Part shown: positions 37,301 through 47,300 of the stretch, one piece after another
Position numbering within the stretch: position 1 is the first letter of the stretch
Layout of the letters: every line of letters begins with the position of its first letter
NCBI GenBank assembly: GCA_903813345.2
Contig: CAIIXF020000008.1
Span: forward strand, 8,392,366-8,456,365
Direction of reading: 5' to 3'
Length of the DNA stretch: 64,000 nucleotides
DNA from: Owenia fusiformis
Lineage: Eukaryota; Annelida; Polychaeta; Sabellida; Oweniidae
Made by a program: the position numbers and the translations under genes
Notes under the pieces: generated by a model
What the model was told of the DNA's origin: nothing
Database searches by the model: none
The model's input: the letters and a program-made list of their open reading frames with translations, nothing else

Positions 37301-40300
37301 TATAAGAATAGAGGAGGTGAAGATCAGTGTAAACGATGTAAACTTTGTAACTCATTCCAGTTAGAGACGGTTGAACATTTCTTAATGCATTGCTCTGCCG
37401 CACAATACGCCATTTACAGGCAAGAACTTAAGGAATGTTTTGATAAGCACAATTTCGAGTTTTCGTTCAATACAATTCTTGGGATAAATGTTGTGCCAAA
37501 CCCAAATGCAATTGTTCTCTTAAAAGAGATAGCACAAATTATTTTCAAACAATATAAAGCACGGTCTAACAGTGACTGTGTTTGAGACACTTACAGTGCC
37601 TGACTCAACCGTACGAGCATTTTGCTCATTGAATAATTTTTATACGTCTAATATGTATATAATTTTGTCATAATTTTGTACTTTTATTTTACATCACTGT
37701 ACATATAAATTGTATCTCCATTTTATTATGGGCAATAAAGATATACAATACAATACAATCAGAACATTACATGGTCACTTGGTCATGGTCAGATATCATT
37801 GGTCTCCAAAAACAATCATTGATCTTCAATCGAATTTCTATCTACTCCTGCAACCTCATTTTCAAACACATGAGTATTATCTCTTTTATGTGAATACACA
37901 TTTCATCTAAGAAGTTGTATATTACAGTGCTGTATTTTTGGCACCTGTATGTATTTCAGTTTGAGCTCACCATAGATTGTTTTCTTTGCCATTAGAATTT
38001 AAGTTCATGTTGCATGTACATTTAATTGTCTGTTTCAGCCAGTGACTCCACTCAGTGGTATTCCTGGGGACCTGTCCATATGCAATGTAGACTTTGTTCT
38101 ACTTGTTGGGGGTATTGGAAGAGATATGGAGGTCTCAAGATGCCAACACGATTAGGTAAGGTCTACATTTCAGAAATGGCAATTTTTGTAGATTTATTCC
38201 ATAAGGTGATGTATATTTCATAATCTTTATATTTATGTTGTAATCTTTGTTATCGTTAATGTACTTTGTCATTTGTTGTATTCTGGTCCAGGAAATTTTT
38301 GATATTTATATTTATTGTAATGTACAGTATTGTGAACTCATATTTTGTAACTTTATATTCCCTCTACTCATTGTATTTACATGTTTCTTGTTTCATTGGT
38401 CTATTTGAATCGCATTACTGTGCATAAGCATGTTTGACAAACATCAATTTTGTCAATGTCATCTTTTACAATCATCAACTTGCATGAATCACACTCATCA
38501 ACTCTCATATACAAAGACTACATCATAGAGAATTTTTGATTTTTAGAAATTTCCGGATTTTTGAAATCTGGAGAGCTGACGAAAGGTTTGTCTGATTATC
38601 TTTTTTGTTCACTTCTGAAACCGAAGCTTTCTGTCTTAATGCATTGTGCACGGGAATGTACAGTTTCATATTAACCAATGAAATGTGAGTTGTTGCGTCA
38701 CATGACTTACATTGACCGATCCCTTGCTTGTATCTAGATGGTGATAGACCTGCTCCTGACAACAGACAAGGTTAGATGTGTTTATTTTTTCTTTATTTTT
38801 TTTAATATCATTGGGGTGTAGCACATGGTATGATAGCTTTAACATTGGACTAGAAGAAATATGCTTGCTAGTTAATCTGTCAGTATATTCAAAATATAAC
38901 ACAGTTATTAATCAAAAAAAAAAAAAAAATTTTTAAAAGCTAAAAATCAGATTTAAGAAGTCATACTCCATTTTACATTCTTAATAAGTATAAGAGTAGA
39001 GGTGACATGTACAATTTTTACTTTAAAATTGTTTATTTCCATCACTTTTTTTGGTATTTAGAAAATAAAAATCACTTGTTTAGGGCTATTTTATATTCAA
39101 TTTGTCAAGCGGGTGGGTGGGTGTTTGTGTGTGCGTTCCAATTGATCTTGTTTTTAGGTTGTTGACATTTTACATTGTCCTTACTTATCTTGCATAATAT
39201 TAAATATTAACATTTCTATTAACATTCATGCCCGTAAATTGGCTGAGTTTCTTTTTCAATATACAGGGTGTCAAAAACAACACCCCCCCCCCCTTCTACA
39301 GGGAAAAGTACTTAATATTACATGGTGTGTACTATCTCATTTTAATTCTTTAGTTACCTGAGCAATTTCAGCTTTGTGTCATATAATCTTACAGATTTAC
39401 AGCTTATTGTTAGTAGTTGGTATAGTCACAACTTATCAGCTTATCTTGATGGATATGATTTCAATAAAGATTCAAATAAAGGTGTAGCATTGCGTTCTCC
39501 TTCAATCACTTCCCCCACATTTTTTAGCAATTACATTCTTATTGTATCTGTTTACAAGAAGATATCTGTCAATCAATCCTGGTACCCTATACTGTATATA
39601 ACAATTGAACACTTTTTTGTTCAGTGCATTTGAGATCTGGGCTATATCCTCCATTTTCGCCATTTCCAAGATTTGACCCTTAACCAATAACAAAGTACTG
39701 AAGTAGCAAACTTTGAAACTGTGTAGCTTTCTCAATATATAGTTTTAGTAAGTGAAATTTCCCAGGTAACTTTGGGATTAAATCATCTTTCAAATAGGGT
39801 ATGACACACCTGATATAACATAAAAGAGTTTTTGCTGCAGAGGGGGTGCCATTGTTTTTTAACACTCTGTACAAGATCATCAAATTATCTTGTGCATTGA
39901 AATTAATGTTTTTTGTTCTTATGTCATGGGTGGATTTTTTGTGAAGAATTGTACATTGTTTATTTTTCATTTAATGCAATCTCTTTGAGCAAAACTCATT
40001 CTCAAACTTTGATGCTGTTCATTGTTTTCTTTGCATTTTTCTCATAGAATTACTTGCATGGGTGTAACCATTGGCTGCATTACCATATTTCTAATAAGCA
40101 TGTGAAATGGTGGATGGATTTTACAATTTGATGTTTATTTCTATTTATTAAATACTTTGTTGGTTTGTGTGTGTGGAAGGGGGCAATCAGCATGCCCTCT
40201 GTTTTATAAATCTTAGGAGGCAGATTAAGAAGAACATGGTTATTGCATTGTTTTGGTGTTGTTTAACTATTTGTGGTTTGAGGGCTTTAATTTCAGCTAT

Positions 40301-43300
40301 AACTAAAAAAAAATATGTACTCACTGTTAAATACACAGTATATTGAAGGATCTCTTTTTACAGACATTTTTTACTTAATAAAATGATTTTCATTTAGATA
40401 CAGATATTTTAAACTACACTACTTTATCTATAACATCACTATGTTACATCCCTTTCATGGTTGCATATTGTTCTTAAGACTCAGAATGTACAAAGGGAAT
40501 CATTAGAAAAGCATTAAACAAGCTAAAACACTTTAACTCTATAAAACACTTCAAATGTCCATGACTATAATGTATGTTTATGGATTGTTTTGTGTTTTAG
40601 AGCGTTTGGCACACCTCCAGTCATTGAGACTACACAGATGTACGATCAGTGGATGTGGCAAGGTGAGTTGCACAATAGTCTTGTATAAAGCCCCCGTGCT
40701 GTCCTTCTCATCCTCCGATCACAGGGCTTCAAAATCCAGAATATATTCTTTCTTTTTACCCCCTGAGATAAGCAGTTACCATTTTCCCGATTAAGAACTC
40801 GCAATCTGATTGGATGTCGCAACTATGCGACAGAAATCATGTATAAGTCATTGGGCATAATTAGATCACATGATTCAGTTAAATCGGGCGCGTCCAAATT
40901 GGTTATAGCAGGGGGAAGAAGGAGGTACGGATTCTGGATACCTGCTTAGGAGGATGTCTTCTTCTTTGCTATTAGGTGACTTGAGGCGTATTATACATAG
41001 CAAAAACAAGACTCAGAATTGAGCTGTTAGTTGTCACAGGGGTTTGATGTAAGATTGCTTATGCTGTTAATATCACTAAAATTTATTTTCTAGAAATGTA
41101 ACAAGATCATACATAAAATATTTTTAAGATAGTTGGGAGTAAGGAGCATTTAAAAATCCAGTGTTGTATTTTATTTCGTAGAGTATTATTACATGAAAAC
41201 TTTCTCACTCTAGAACATTTTACTTTCAAACTTGATATATTGTTTGTAGGAATTTAAACTGAAGGCCCATCTGGCTCGGCACCTCGCAACAGCCCATGGG
41301 CTTGCAATAAGGGCAGGAAGTCCACGTCCTGTTATGAAGACAAGAGCTGCTTTCTGTCTCATCACTACACCACTGACTCGAATCTCTCGGGACGTCTGTG
41401 CTGACTTACTGAAAGTGAGGCACGCAGCCCGAAATCCATTTCTACCTATCAACATAGCGGGAATAAAGCAAGAATGTAAGTTTGAAAAATGAAATATAGA
41501 AATTATGTTGCAAGATAAATATTGATCGAAAGATTATGATAGATAATATATAAACCTTGAGGTGCAAATTTCTTGTTCTTGTAATCCTGATAAAGAAAGC
41601 TTGTGTATTAAATGAAGTGAAACTCAGTCCAAATTGTTCATACAATTAATGTTAAAATTGTGATTTCCATTGACATGACATTATTTGGAAGTGAGTTTCA
41701 AAAAACCATCATTAATCAACCTTTTTCAGGGGAAATGTTCAATTTAAATTCAGGTCAAACGCGTCTCCCATCAACTCTTAAAGAGATGTTGGAAAAGAAG
41801 AAAAGGCGTGTTCCGAAGAAAAGTTTGATGCGTGATGTGTCAGCTAAACTAGGTATAGATGTCACTATAGCACCAGATCTTTTGAGTAAAGAGGGCACTG
41901 GGATACCTTCAGGCAGGTCGCTAGCTTTCCCACCCTTGACCAAAGAAGAGCGTACGTGTTTTTGCCTTACATATTTATTCTGGTAAATTTCCCAAATTGA
42001 CAAGATTTCTCTAAATTTAAGTTTGCAAGTCAGTGAATAAAACACCATTTAAATGGTTCTGTGTAAACTTAGTTATAAAAGAATTTATTGTACTGTACAC
42101 ACAAGTTGAAATGATTAATAAGAGATACATACGCTGTATTTTAGGTGAGAAAATTCTTCTGGGTACAGATGACAGGGATAATTCTCTTTCTATAATGAAA
42201 AAGCGTGGTTTTGACACCAATGGTATAGATGGTCCCCCAAGCAAAAAGGCCACAATTGGTGTAATCCGACAAGCAGGGAGTGTCAGACAGACACAGGTAA
42301 GAAGGGTTAGTCACATTTTATTTTTATTATTTATATCAATTCGTAGTTTAGAAGCATGAAAAGCATTTCTGTATGGTAGCATTTCAAACTTTATTCTTGA
42401 ACCAAAGTCGGTTTTTATATAACATGAAGCGCACCATTGATAAAAGAGTGAAAGCCAAATGAAAACCAATTAATTAACTCCAGAGTGAGAGTAAAAGGGG
42501 GTGAAATGGATTAAAAGCTTATGTGTGCAGGAGTGGAAAGTATATAAAATATCATATTTCTGTCATTCATGGAAAGTGGAAATACTTAAATTACGGCTAT
42601 AAGTGGTAATACTTTGATTATGACTGAGTGGTAATACTTAGATTATGACTGAGTGGTAATACTTAGATTATGACTGAGTGGTAATACTTAGATTATGACT
42701 GAGTGGTAATACTTAGATTATGACTAAGTGGAAATACTTAAATTATGGCTATAAGTGGTAATACTTAGATTATGACTGAGTGGTAAAACTTAGATTATGA
42801 CTCAGTGGTAATACTTAAATTATGACTAAGTGGTAGTACTTAGATTATGACTAAGTGGTAAAACTTTGACTATGACTGAGTGGTAATATTTAGATTATGA
42901 CTCAGTGGTAATACTTAAATTATGACTAAATGGTAATACTTAGATTATGACTAAGTGGTAAAACTTAGACTATGACTGAGTGGTAATACTTAGATTATGA
43001 CTCAGTGGTAATACTTAAATTATGACTAAGTGGTAATACTTAGATTATGACTAAGTGGTAACACTTAGATTATTATAGAGTGGTAAGACATAGATTATGT
43101 TGCAGGAAGGGGATGAGACTGGTGCAGAGAGACGTAAACAAGCCCTAGACTGGATACAAAGACGAATGGTAAGCTAATAGTTTATACAAGCACTGACTCA
43201 TACATTGATTATGCATGAGTCACATTTGCTCCGATTCATTGGTCGGTGTGAAACAATTTTGTACAAAATACTCAATAGGCTGGGCACCAGCCGATGAATC

Positions 43301-44289
43301 AGAGCAAATGCGACTCGGGCATTAGTGCAATATTTATTATTTGCAATATTTGGCAAATTCCATGTTTGCTAGCAGAGGGCAATAACTCATAGGTAAGACA
43401 TCAGATTATTTATTCCTATCTACAAACATATTTTAAGGTTGATTTTACATCGCTAGAGTCATCCATGATTCTCATGGGCCTTGTGTGTGTAAATGTATGA
43501 CAGTTTTATAATCTGTATCATTCCACCAATCTCTACCAATTCTGATCTTGAATATTACTAGTGCCAAGTTCTTAAAGCAATGACCGAATAAATATAAGAT
43601 ATTACAAGAATAACACAAGAGTCGTGGGTTCAGTTTACCATATCTCACCTATAGATGTTGTAAAATGATCATAGGTCTAGGATATCCAATAACTAAAAAA
43701 TGTGTTCATATTTTGATGTTTCAATTACTCTTGACTTGTTATATGATTACTTTTTACACAAATTAATAACTCATGTTAAAGGTTATGTGTATGTTTTCAG
43801 GGTAAGGGAATGGGTATAACTCATGTAAATGGTGGAGGTAAGGGACCAATGAAGCGTGGCTCCTCACTAAATTGGATGGATGCCCCTGATGATATGTACT
43901 TCTACGCAACAGATGCAACCAGGTAAGCTATTGAGCAATGCATTCATTTTCAGTATAGTTTTCTTCACACAATCATGTTTCTGTTTTCAAAATGTTTCAG
44001 ATGTCATGTTGGTTTTATTATTATTTTGCATGTTTATGGATAGTCAATATTCTTCTTGTTTGGTTTGCAAAATTCCCATTTGACAATGATATGTTTATGC
44101 CATCACACATATGTTTAAACAGTAACTTCCATTGGAAGTATGTAATAATTCATGTGTTCTATATCTTGCAGGAAAGTGCGAAAACAATTGAATGGCCCAC
44201 AATTCAAACAAGCTGCTCGCAAACCTTGGCGTAAACTTGGTGTGAAGACACCATCAGCAGGACCCAATGACGTTGTTGTTTTAGACTGA
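22366..44289 (+). CDS. MTA: MTA-family NuRD subunit (MTA1/2/3 orthologue) with extra C2H2 finger
   Basis: MTA proteins scaffold HDAC1/2 and RBBP4/7 in the NuRD repressor complex in the nucleus. Nineteen coding exons, all in phase: 22366-22393, 22865-22932, 23090-23183, 28706-28741, 28878-29101, 29451-29568, 29946-30148, 30554-30742, 31134-31267, 31886-31971, 38039-38155, 38738-38770, 40601-40662, 41250-41475, 41730-41951, 42145-42296, 43106-43168, 43801-43922, 44172-44289; 764 aa. BAH about 1-150 (starts [15 protein letters not shown]); ELM2 from about 165; SANT about 293-340 ([32 protein letters not shown]); GATA-type finger Cys389/392/410/413; C2H2 finger Cys457, Cys462, His475, His480; RBBP4-binding regions resembling [14 protein letters not shown] and [10 protein letters not shown]. 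The acceptor of exon 7 is ambiguous by 6 nt (29946 or 29952). Length is near vertebrate MTA1 (715 aa). Very secure. Confidence 0.95.
24322..24536. mobile_element. MITE of the GGCCCGTAGCCAG family, copy 4
   Basis: CAGGCCCGTAGCCAGG and CCTGGCTACGGGCCTG close the element; TTACA directly flanks both ends, the likely target-site duplication. The interior is G-rich/C-rich and closely resembles copy 5 at 62875. Confidence 0.82.
24701..25040 (+). mobile_element. GATGCGAGTAG-terminal element, internally deleted copy
   Basis: Starts CAGATGCGAGTAGGTAGTTACC and ends TTTCTACTCGCAC. It is homologous along its length, in the opposite orientation, to 53855-54230 in an INTS7 intron, which retains an extra ~100 bp near one end. 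Confidence 0.75.
25395..25490. repeat. Dispersed repeat 'GTCTGTAACAAATG', copy 2
   Basis: Shares GGTGTCTGTAACAAATG and GGTGGTGACATTTTACATG with 12955-13085 and 31307-31440. It lies in MTA intron 3; the remainder of that intron from 25491 to 27220 is AT-rich and without visible features. Confidence 0.55.
27299..28135. repeat. Tandem array, five 162-bp units plus partial sixth
   Basis: The string CTACAGGTTTCCAGCC recurs at 27299, 27461, 27623, 27785, 27947 and 28109, exactly 162 bp apart. Units differ by only a few bases; the sixth breaks off at about 28135. A GC-rich leader (GGGCGGCGGGCGGGCGGCG, near 27260) precedes it. It lies in MTA intron 3, about 570 bp before exon 4. The unit's core occurs singly at 1832-1880 and 60378-60428. 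Confidence 0.95.
28556..28687. repeat. Three tandem 44-bp units
   Basis: TTTGTGTTTTAGAAGTGTAA starts at 28556, 28600 (with TTTAAG) and 28644. The array ends 18 bp before MTA exon 4, so each unit's TTTTAG places decoy acceptor-like dinucleotides close to the true acceptor TTGCAG at 28700-28705. Confidence 0.85.
31307..31440. repeat. Dispersed repeat 'GTCTGTAACAAATGGCAG', copy 3
   Basis: Contains GATGTCTGTAACAAATGGCAG-like sequence and GATGGTGACATTTTGCATG, matching copies at 12955 and 25395. It lies in MTA intron 9; the rest of 31441-31885 shows nothing recognisable. Confidence 0.55.
32062..32118. repeat. 5' flank copy of the LINE-flanking direct repeat
   Basis: TTAACATATTACATGGTTAG ... ATCATTGGTCTCCAAAAATCATTGATCTT is repeated, with indels and substitutions, at 37762-37827 on the other side of the LINE. 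It may be a long, diverged target-site duplication. Confidence 0.6.
32224..33975 (+). CDS. LINE ORF1 protein, 583 aa, intact
   Basis: Probable RNA-binding/chaperone ORF1 of the retrotransposon. An acidic N-terminal third is followed by a predicted coiled coil at about residues 160-215 (leucine/isoleucine spacing in [18 protein letters not shown] and on), then a long Asn/Ser/Pro-rich linker with an internal duplication (NTPSLNDD and STPSLNDN). A C-terminal folded region at about 405-500 ([19 protein letters not shown]...) has the alternation of an RRM-like domain. The Arg/Tyr/Asn-rich tail suits nucleic-acid binding. It starts at ATG in AAGATGGCGG context and has no frameshift or internal stop. 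ORF2 begins 18 bp after its stop. Confidence 0.85.
   Translation: MAVDSGRVISSSYNIDVFSELSQDIGKILGTSDSASKSTVVENIVYEIDDESVLKREREKLFSLCKLKLKSQCIEHYGISENEYTKPNLVLINRTGDSRIATYANDIYDMFVYVWDECENDDFPRNILSAKSMALPSLKNDIMIPIKSKVTDLFTKFTMAMNMLNDLSKRIDQLEAKDKERCDVNTTLQRDIDEIKNRMDKMLDQNQDVNKDSYQGRPSSPILCNSANDEANKPQVLPNSKNCVNANKPGNNSDLTPIRSSSMRMRAPVTIMPSKTQVLAVARQQHQTQDDRPETIEVASTPSLNDNRTNSNPPASDDTNNARLIGRAANTPSLNDDHINIPASNDVNNASLRSTTDSTFASVAAVNNDKWVTAGPKGRHSPPPKVPVIKAARKAGAQQEQRKQNTFQIKGIREVAAGYVYVSNIQKDENVSDVDIRNAISQYAKNKGIRVMKAEVVHNRVCDDQVGVKLYIPEDHMRAVISDNFWPDSAISCRRWERRYTGYRRQRDNRDEDPKYRDYSFPRNNRFNDIPNDYSSKRDTPATNVYGSSNSQIPVMISGMTNDNLYPRSYGNDWSSYSQDYVD
33994..37585 (+). pseudogene. LINE ORF2 (APE endonuclease + reverse transcriptase), single frameshift
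   Basis: The first segment, 33994-34665, is the apurinic-like endonuclease N-terminal part ([31 protein letters not shown]). The second, open from 34646 to 37585 in the next frame, carries the endonuclease end ([17 protein letters not shown]), then reverse transcriptase motifs: [43 protein letters not shown] and the YADD active site at 36326-36337. It ends with a C-terminal Cys/His cluster (CKRCKLC...VEHFLMHC). The frames overlap at 34646-34665, so one indel there breaks the endonuclease between its catalytic blocks. The GDTN block replaces the more usual GDFN. Probably inactive in this copy, though a sequencing error or recoding is not excluded. Confidence 0.88.
37762..37827. repeat. 3' flank copy of the LINE-flanking direct repeat
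   Basis: AACATTACATGGTCACTTGG ... ATCATTGGTCTCCAAAAACAATCATTGATCTT corresponds to 32062-32118, following the ATACA tail directly. Confidence 0.6.
39262..39872. mobile_element. Mariner-like MITE, ~610 bp
   Basis: Starts TACAGGGTGTCAAAAACAACACCCC and ends GGGGGTGCCATTGTTTTTTAACACTCTGTAC, inverted with mismatches; similarity between arms extends inward to about 100 bp. TA at each edge is compatible with a Tc1/mariner target duplication. It lies in MTA intron 12 (38771-40600), where nothing else is recognised. Confidence 0.7.
40601..41475 (+). other. MTA: Split exons encoding a C2H2 zinc finger in MTA
   Basis: Exon 13 (40601-40662) ends with [11 protein letters not shown] and exon 14 (41250-41475) begins [16 protein letters not shown]. 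Joined in phase they match the C2H2 consensus C-x4-C-x3-F-x5-L-x2-H-x4-H exactly (Cys457, Cys462, Phe466, Leu472, His475, His480). The finger sits between the GATA-type finger and the first RBBP4-binding region. From memory, vertebrate MTA1-3 have no such finger here. Confidence 0.88.
42574..43103 (+). repeat. 25-bp minisatellite, about 21 units
   Basis: Units of the form AGTGGTAATACTTAGATTATGACTG start at 42602, 42627, 42652 and on, with occasional 27-bp variants (CTATAAGTGG) and higher-order patterning of TGACTAAG and TGACTCAG variants. The last degenerate unit (from 43079) runs straight into GTTGCAG, the acceptor of MTA exon 17 at 43106. Confidence 0.95.
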
Positions 44290-45370
44290 AGTGAATGCGC
44301 ATAGCGTCTTAAGTGTTTTGGCGGTGGTCAGGCAAAAAATTATGAGATCTAAATGGGTATTAAAATGCATGCAGTGAATATCAATTTCGTGTTGAGTCTT
44401 TTGATTCCTCATTTGAGTTTTATAAGACTATACCCTGATCATCGTTGACATTAAGGAAGCTTTAAGCTCATTGTGAATTTTAGAGAAGTGAATGAAATAT
44501 TTAGAGTTGTTGATTTATCATTATCATCGTTCTGTGATTAGCTGGTGATCTTGTATTTAAGGGCAAGCTGTGTGCCAAAGGAATCGCTATTATCAAAGCA
44601 AGCTGTACAAAATAATTGGGAGATAATCGCCAGTGAGATCTATGGACAGTAGTATTGTTTAAAGTGGTTGTATAAAATGGAACTACAGTGTGCAATTGCA
44701 TGCATATAGTAATAATATTTATAAAATACAGCCTAAATGCTGTACATCCTTGAACTTCAAATACTATTTCTAAAAGTTCATAATTAAATGAAATAGAAGT
44801 TAAGTCCGATTAATTGCCTTTTTGGTTTTTCATCATATTCTCAAAAGTCTATGGATGGGAAAATGTTGATTTTGTCATTGGGTTTTATTTGATTAAATGA
44901 CCCCATTGACTTGTATCTTTTTTGGTTTTGGAGAATAGAGGTTTTCAGATTTAAATATTTACAAGTTGTAAATGCATTCTATAGACCATGTCAAAGTACA
45001 TGTAAATACTTGTACAGCACTGTATTTTTAAGCTATGTATAAAATAAATAATAATTATGTGTAATATAAATTCAGTTCATTAGAAAGAACAATAATTTGT
45101 TTGTTTGTCTATTTGTTTAGCATTGAATATGTGAAATGTCCCTGAGCTGCAAGTAAACGTTAGTGATCCTATACAAAAAAAATTGAACTGACAGAATGTA
45201 AGGTATTGGCTCTAAAATTAATTTTAGTTCCCATAAGCTTCATCAGAAGGGGGCCTAATCTTTCAACAAATAAATTACTACTACATATGAAATATAATTT
45301 ACTGCTTTATTGATGACTGATGCAGAGGGTGTCATATAGTGGTCTTCATGCATAGCATATAATTGCATAC
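44290..45370 (+). other. Probable MTA 3' UTR and downstream sequence
   Basis: No protein-like ORF. The first good AATAAA after the MTA stop is at 45043-45048, which would give a 3' UTR of about 770 nt. Confidence 0.55.
45043..45048 (+). terminator. Candidate MTA polyadenylation signal
   Basis: AATAAA in TAAAATAAATAATAATTATG, followed by T-rich sequence (GTTTGTTTGTC near 45095) as expected of a downstream element. Confidence 0.5.
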
Positions 45371-45680
45371 ATACTGTAAATTGCTTTAATTTGATGTCCA
45401 TTGCTATTTCCATGTATTACCTTGCACAATAGAACTGTGTAATCTGAAAATCTGGAAAGAAACATGAATAAAATGTCAATTTTAAACTATTTTCGAATAT
45501 CTCCAAAGTCCAGATGGTTTCTACGAAACAATATGAAAAAATTGTGTTATTGTTGGCAAGCTGTGAAGTGAGAAATACGATTGATGATGGTCAATCTGCC
45601 AAATTAAATAGTGGATACAATTGCAAAAAATGCCCAATCTGCTAAATTAAATAGTGCCAAATTAAAGCAATTTACAGTAT
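45371..45680. mobile_element. MITE, 310 bp, ATACTGTAAATTGCTTTAAT termini
   Basis: The left end ATACTGTAAATTGCTTTAAT recurs in reverse complement at 45657-45680. Another internal copy of the CCAAATTAAATAGTG segment occurs near 45600-45650. Intergenic. Confidence 0.75.
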
Positions 45681-47300
45681 ACTATAGAATGGTACCATAG
45701 TATGTTCTATATGCCAATCAAATGAGCTCTCGACTATGAATAGAATGAGCCTTAGGTGACCTCGGTGGGATGTTACTTCAAATGTTTCCTGTTTTTAAAG
45801 TGAACTGGTATAATACTTTAAGTACAGGAAATCCAATCCAGCAAACCATCTATTGAACATGTCATGATCATTTCACTTGAGAAATGGAATGAAGATTAGA
45901 AGTAACTTTCAAATCTTACAATTTTGTTACCAAACGTATCTGCTTGTTCAGAATGACATCATACACCATGGTCATGGCCTTGGCTTGCTAGAAGGAATCA
46001 GGATTGCAATTCAGGATTTATTGGAAAGGTCTGTTTTTGTTGGTGCTTCAAGAAATGATCATTACAAGTTATCATTCAAAAGTATTATTTTCCATTTTAT
46101 TGCATGTATCATAGCATTTTTCATGTCAATTCTCAATCACAGTATTGTGCTGCCATCTTTCAATAGGTTTCTTATAGGTGTTGTAGGGGAAGGGGTTGCC
46201 TTTCATTTCCTATAACTTGGGAGTATATAAGAGAAATTTTGGTCCTCAATCAGTAGAGAGTTGGGGGGAACATCACACATCATTTCTCTTCATCTTATTA
46301 ATCTCATTTTCATTCTTTCTTAATCTTTGAAGAGTTTTATTTCATACTGAAGAGTGAAGATTTTTGATACATTTCTGTATGTAATTGTACATGTTTACTC
46401 TTTTATTTGGAATAAAGTATAGTTTTATGAGTATATTAATTCTGTGTTAATCTTGTCTTTTATACATTACAAGACCAATTCATATTATTTTATGAAGAAC
46501 TCGCAGAGCTATTTAAATAACAAAGCTTGAAGCTTCAGTATCACTAATTTGTTTGTGATTCTTAAATTCAGTATGTAGCATGCATACACAGTATTATTGA
46601 TCCTTAATGAGATGTTAGTCCTCATGCTGAAAGTCAAACTATTTAAAATTCTGAAAAATCAATCCATTCTATTCATACTTCATTTTGTTGAAACTCAAAA
46701 ACATATTTTATTGGCATTTAAAATTGAAAAGCTGGAGGAGACTGATAAAGGTCAAAGAAATGATGGAGCAGGTATTTATGAGTTGAATATTTTGGGTTAT
46801 TTAATACGATCAGGATTTAGACAGATGTCTGCCCTTTTACTTATGCTTCAATAATGTATATGAATGATATCAATAAAAAAAAATTGAACACCTATTTCAC
46901 ACATTGTACTTCATAAGAAATAGGGTGTGGTCAAGGCGGGGCATTTTTTAAATTGAAAATCTTAAATTCCCTTCTATATACATTTACTTTGGAACAATTG
47001 CATTACCATTACCCAACAGTAAAATGACACATGCTACTTGTTTTTAAGTTCAACTTTAGCTATAGCTACACCAAAGGTCCTTCATCCAAAATATTCTTAT
47101 ATGTTTTCAAATGAGAATAACATAAAAAATAGATGTAGGATCATCGAGAAAAACCCTTTAGCTGAGTTTTATCGGAAACTTTTATGTCAAGGATATGAAC
47201 TGTTGAGTGCTGATTAGATGAAATTGAAAAAATATTGCATTTTAATGATTTTAACCTTTTATGTGATCTTTTGACATTTCAGCAAGAACAAATTAACAGT
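45681..47300. other. Intergenic, no convincing gene
   Basis: AATAAA occurs at 46411-46416. The open frames at 45877-46215 and 46597-46854 have no splice context or motif I can recognise. A 5' UTR exon of the SGNH gene may end at a 3' splice site at 47281-47282 (TTTGACATTTCAG). Confidence 0.4.

Larger units (their letters stand above)
32120..37761 (+). mobile_element. Nearly full-length APE-type non-LTR retrotransposon (LINE)
   Basis: Two-ORF element inserted in sense orientation in MTA intron 10 (31972-38038). Order: short 5' leader, ORF1 (32224-33975), ORF2 with endonuclease then reverse transcriptase (33994-37585, one frameshift), a 170-bp 3' UTR with AATAAA at 37734-37739, and an ATACA-repeat tail ending near 37759. 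No LTRs. The 5' boundary is uncertain between about 32119 and 32200. The architecture and C-terminal CCHC-like motif fit the Jockey/CR1/I assemblage; I cannot place it more finely. Confidence 0.88.

Noticed and set aside
45877-46215. 112-codon plus-strand frame before the SGNH gene
   Set aside because: No recognisable domain, splice context or conservation signal; kept as intergenic.
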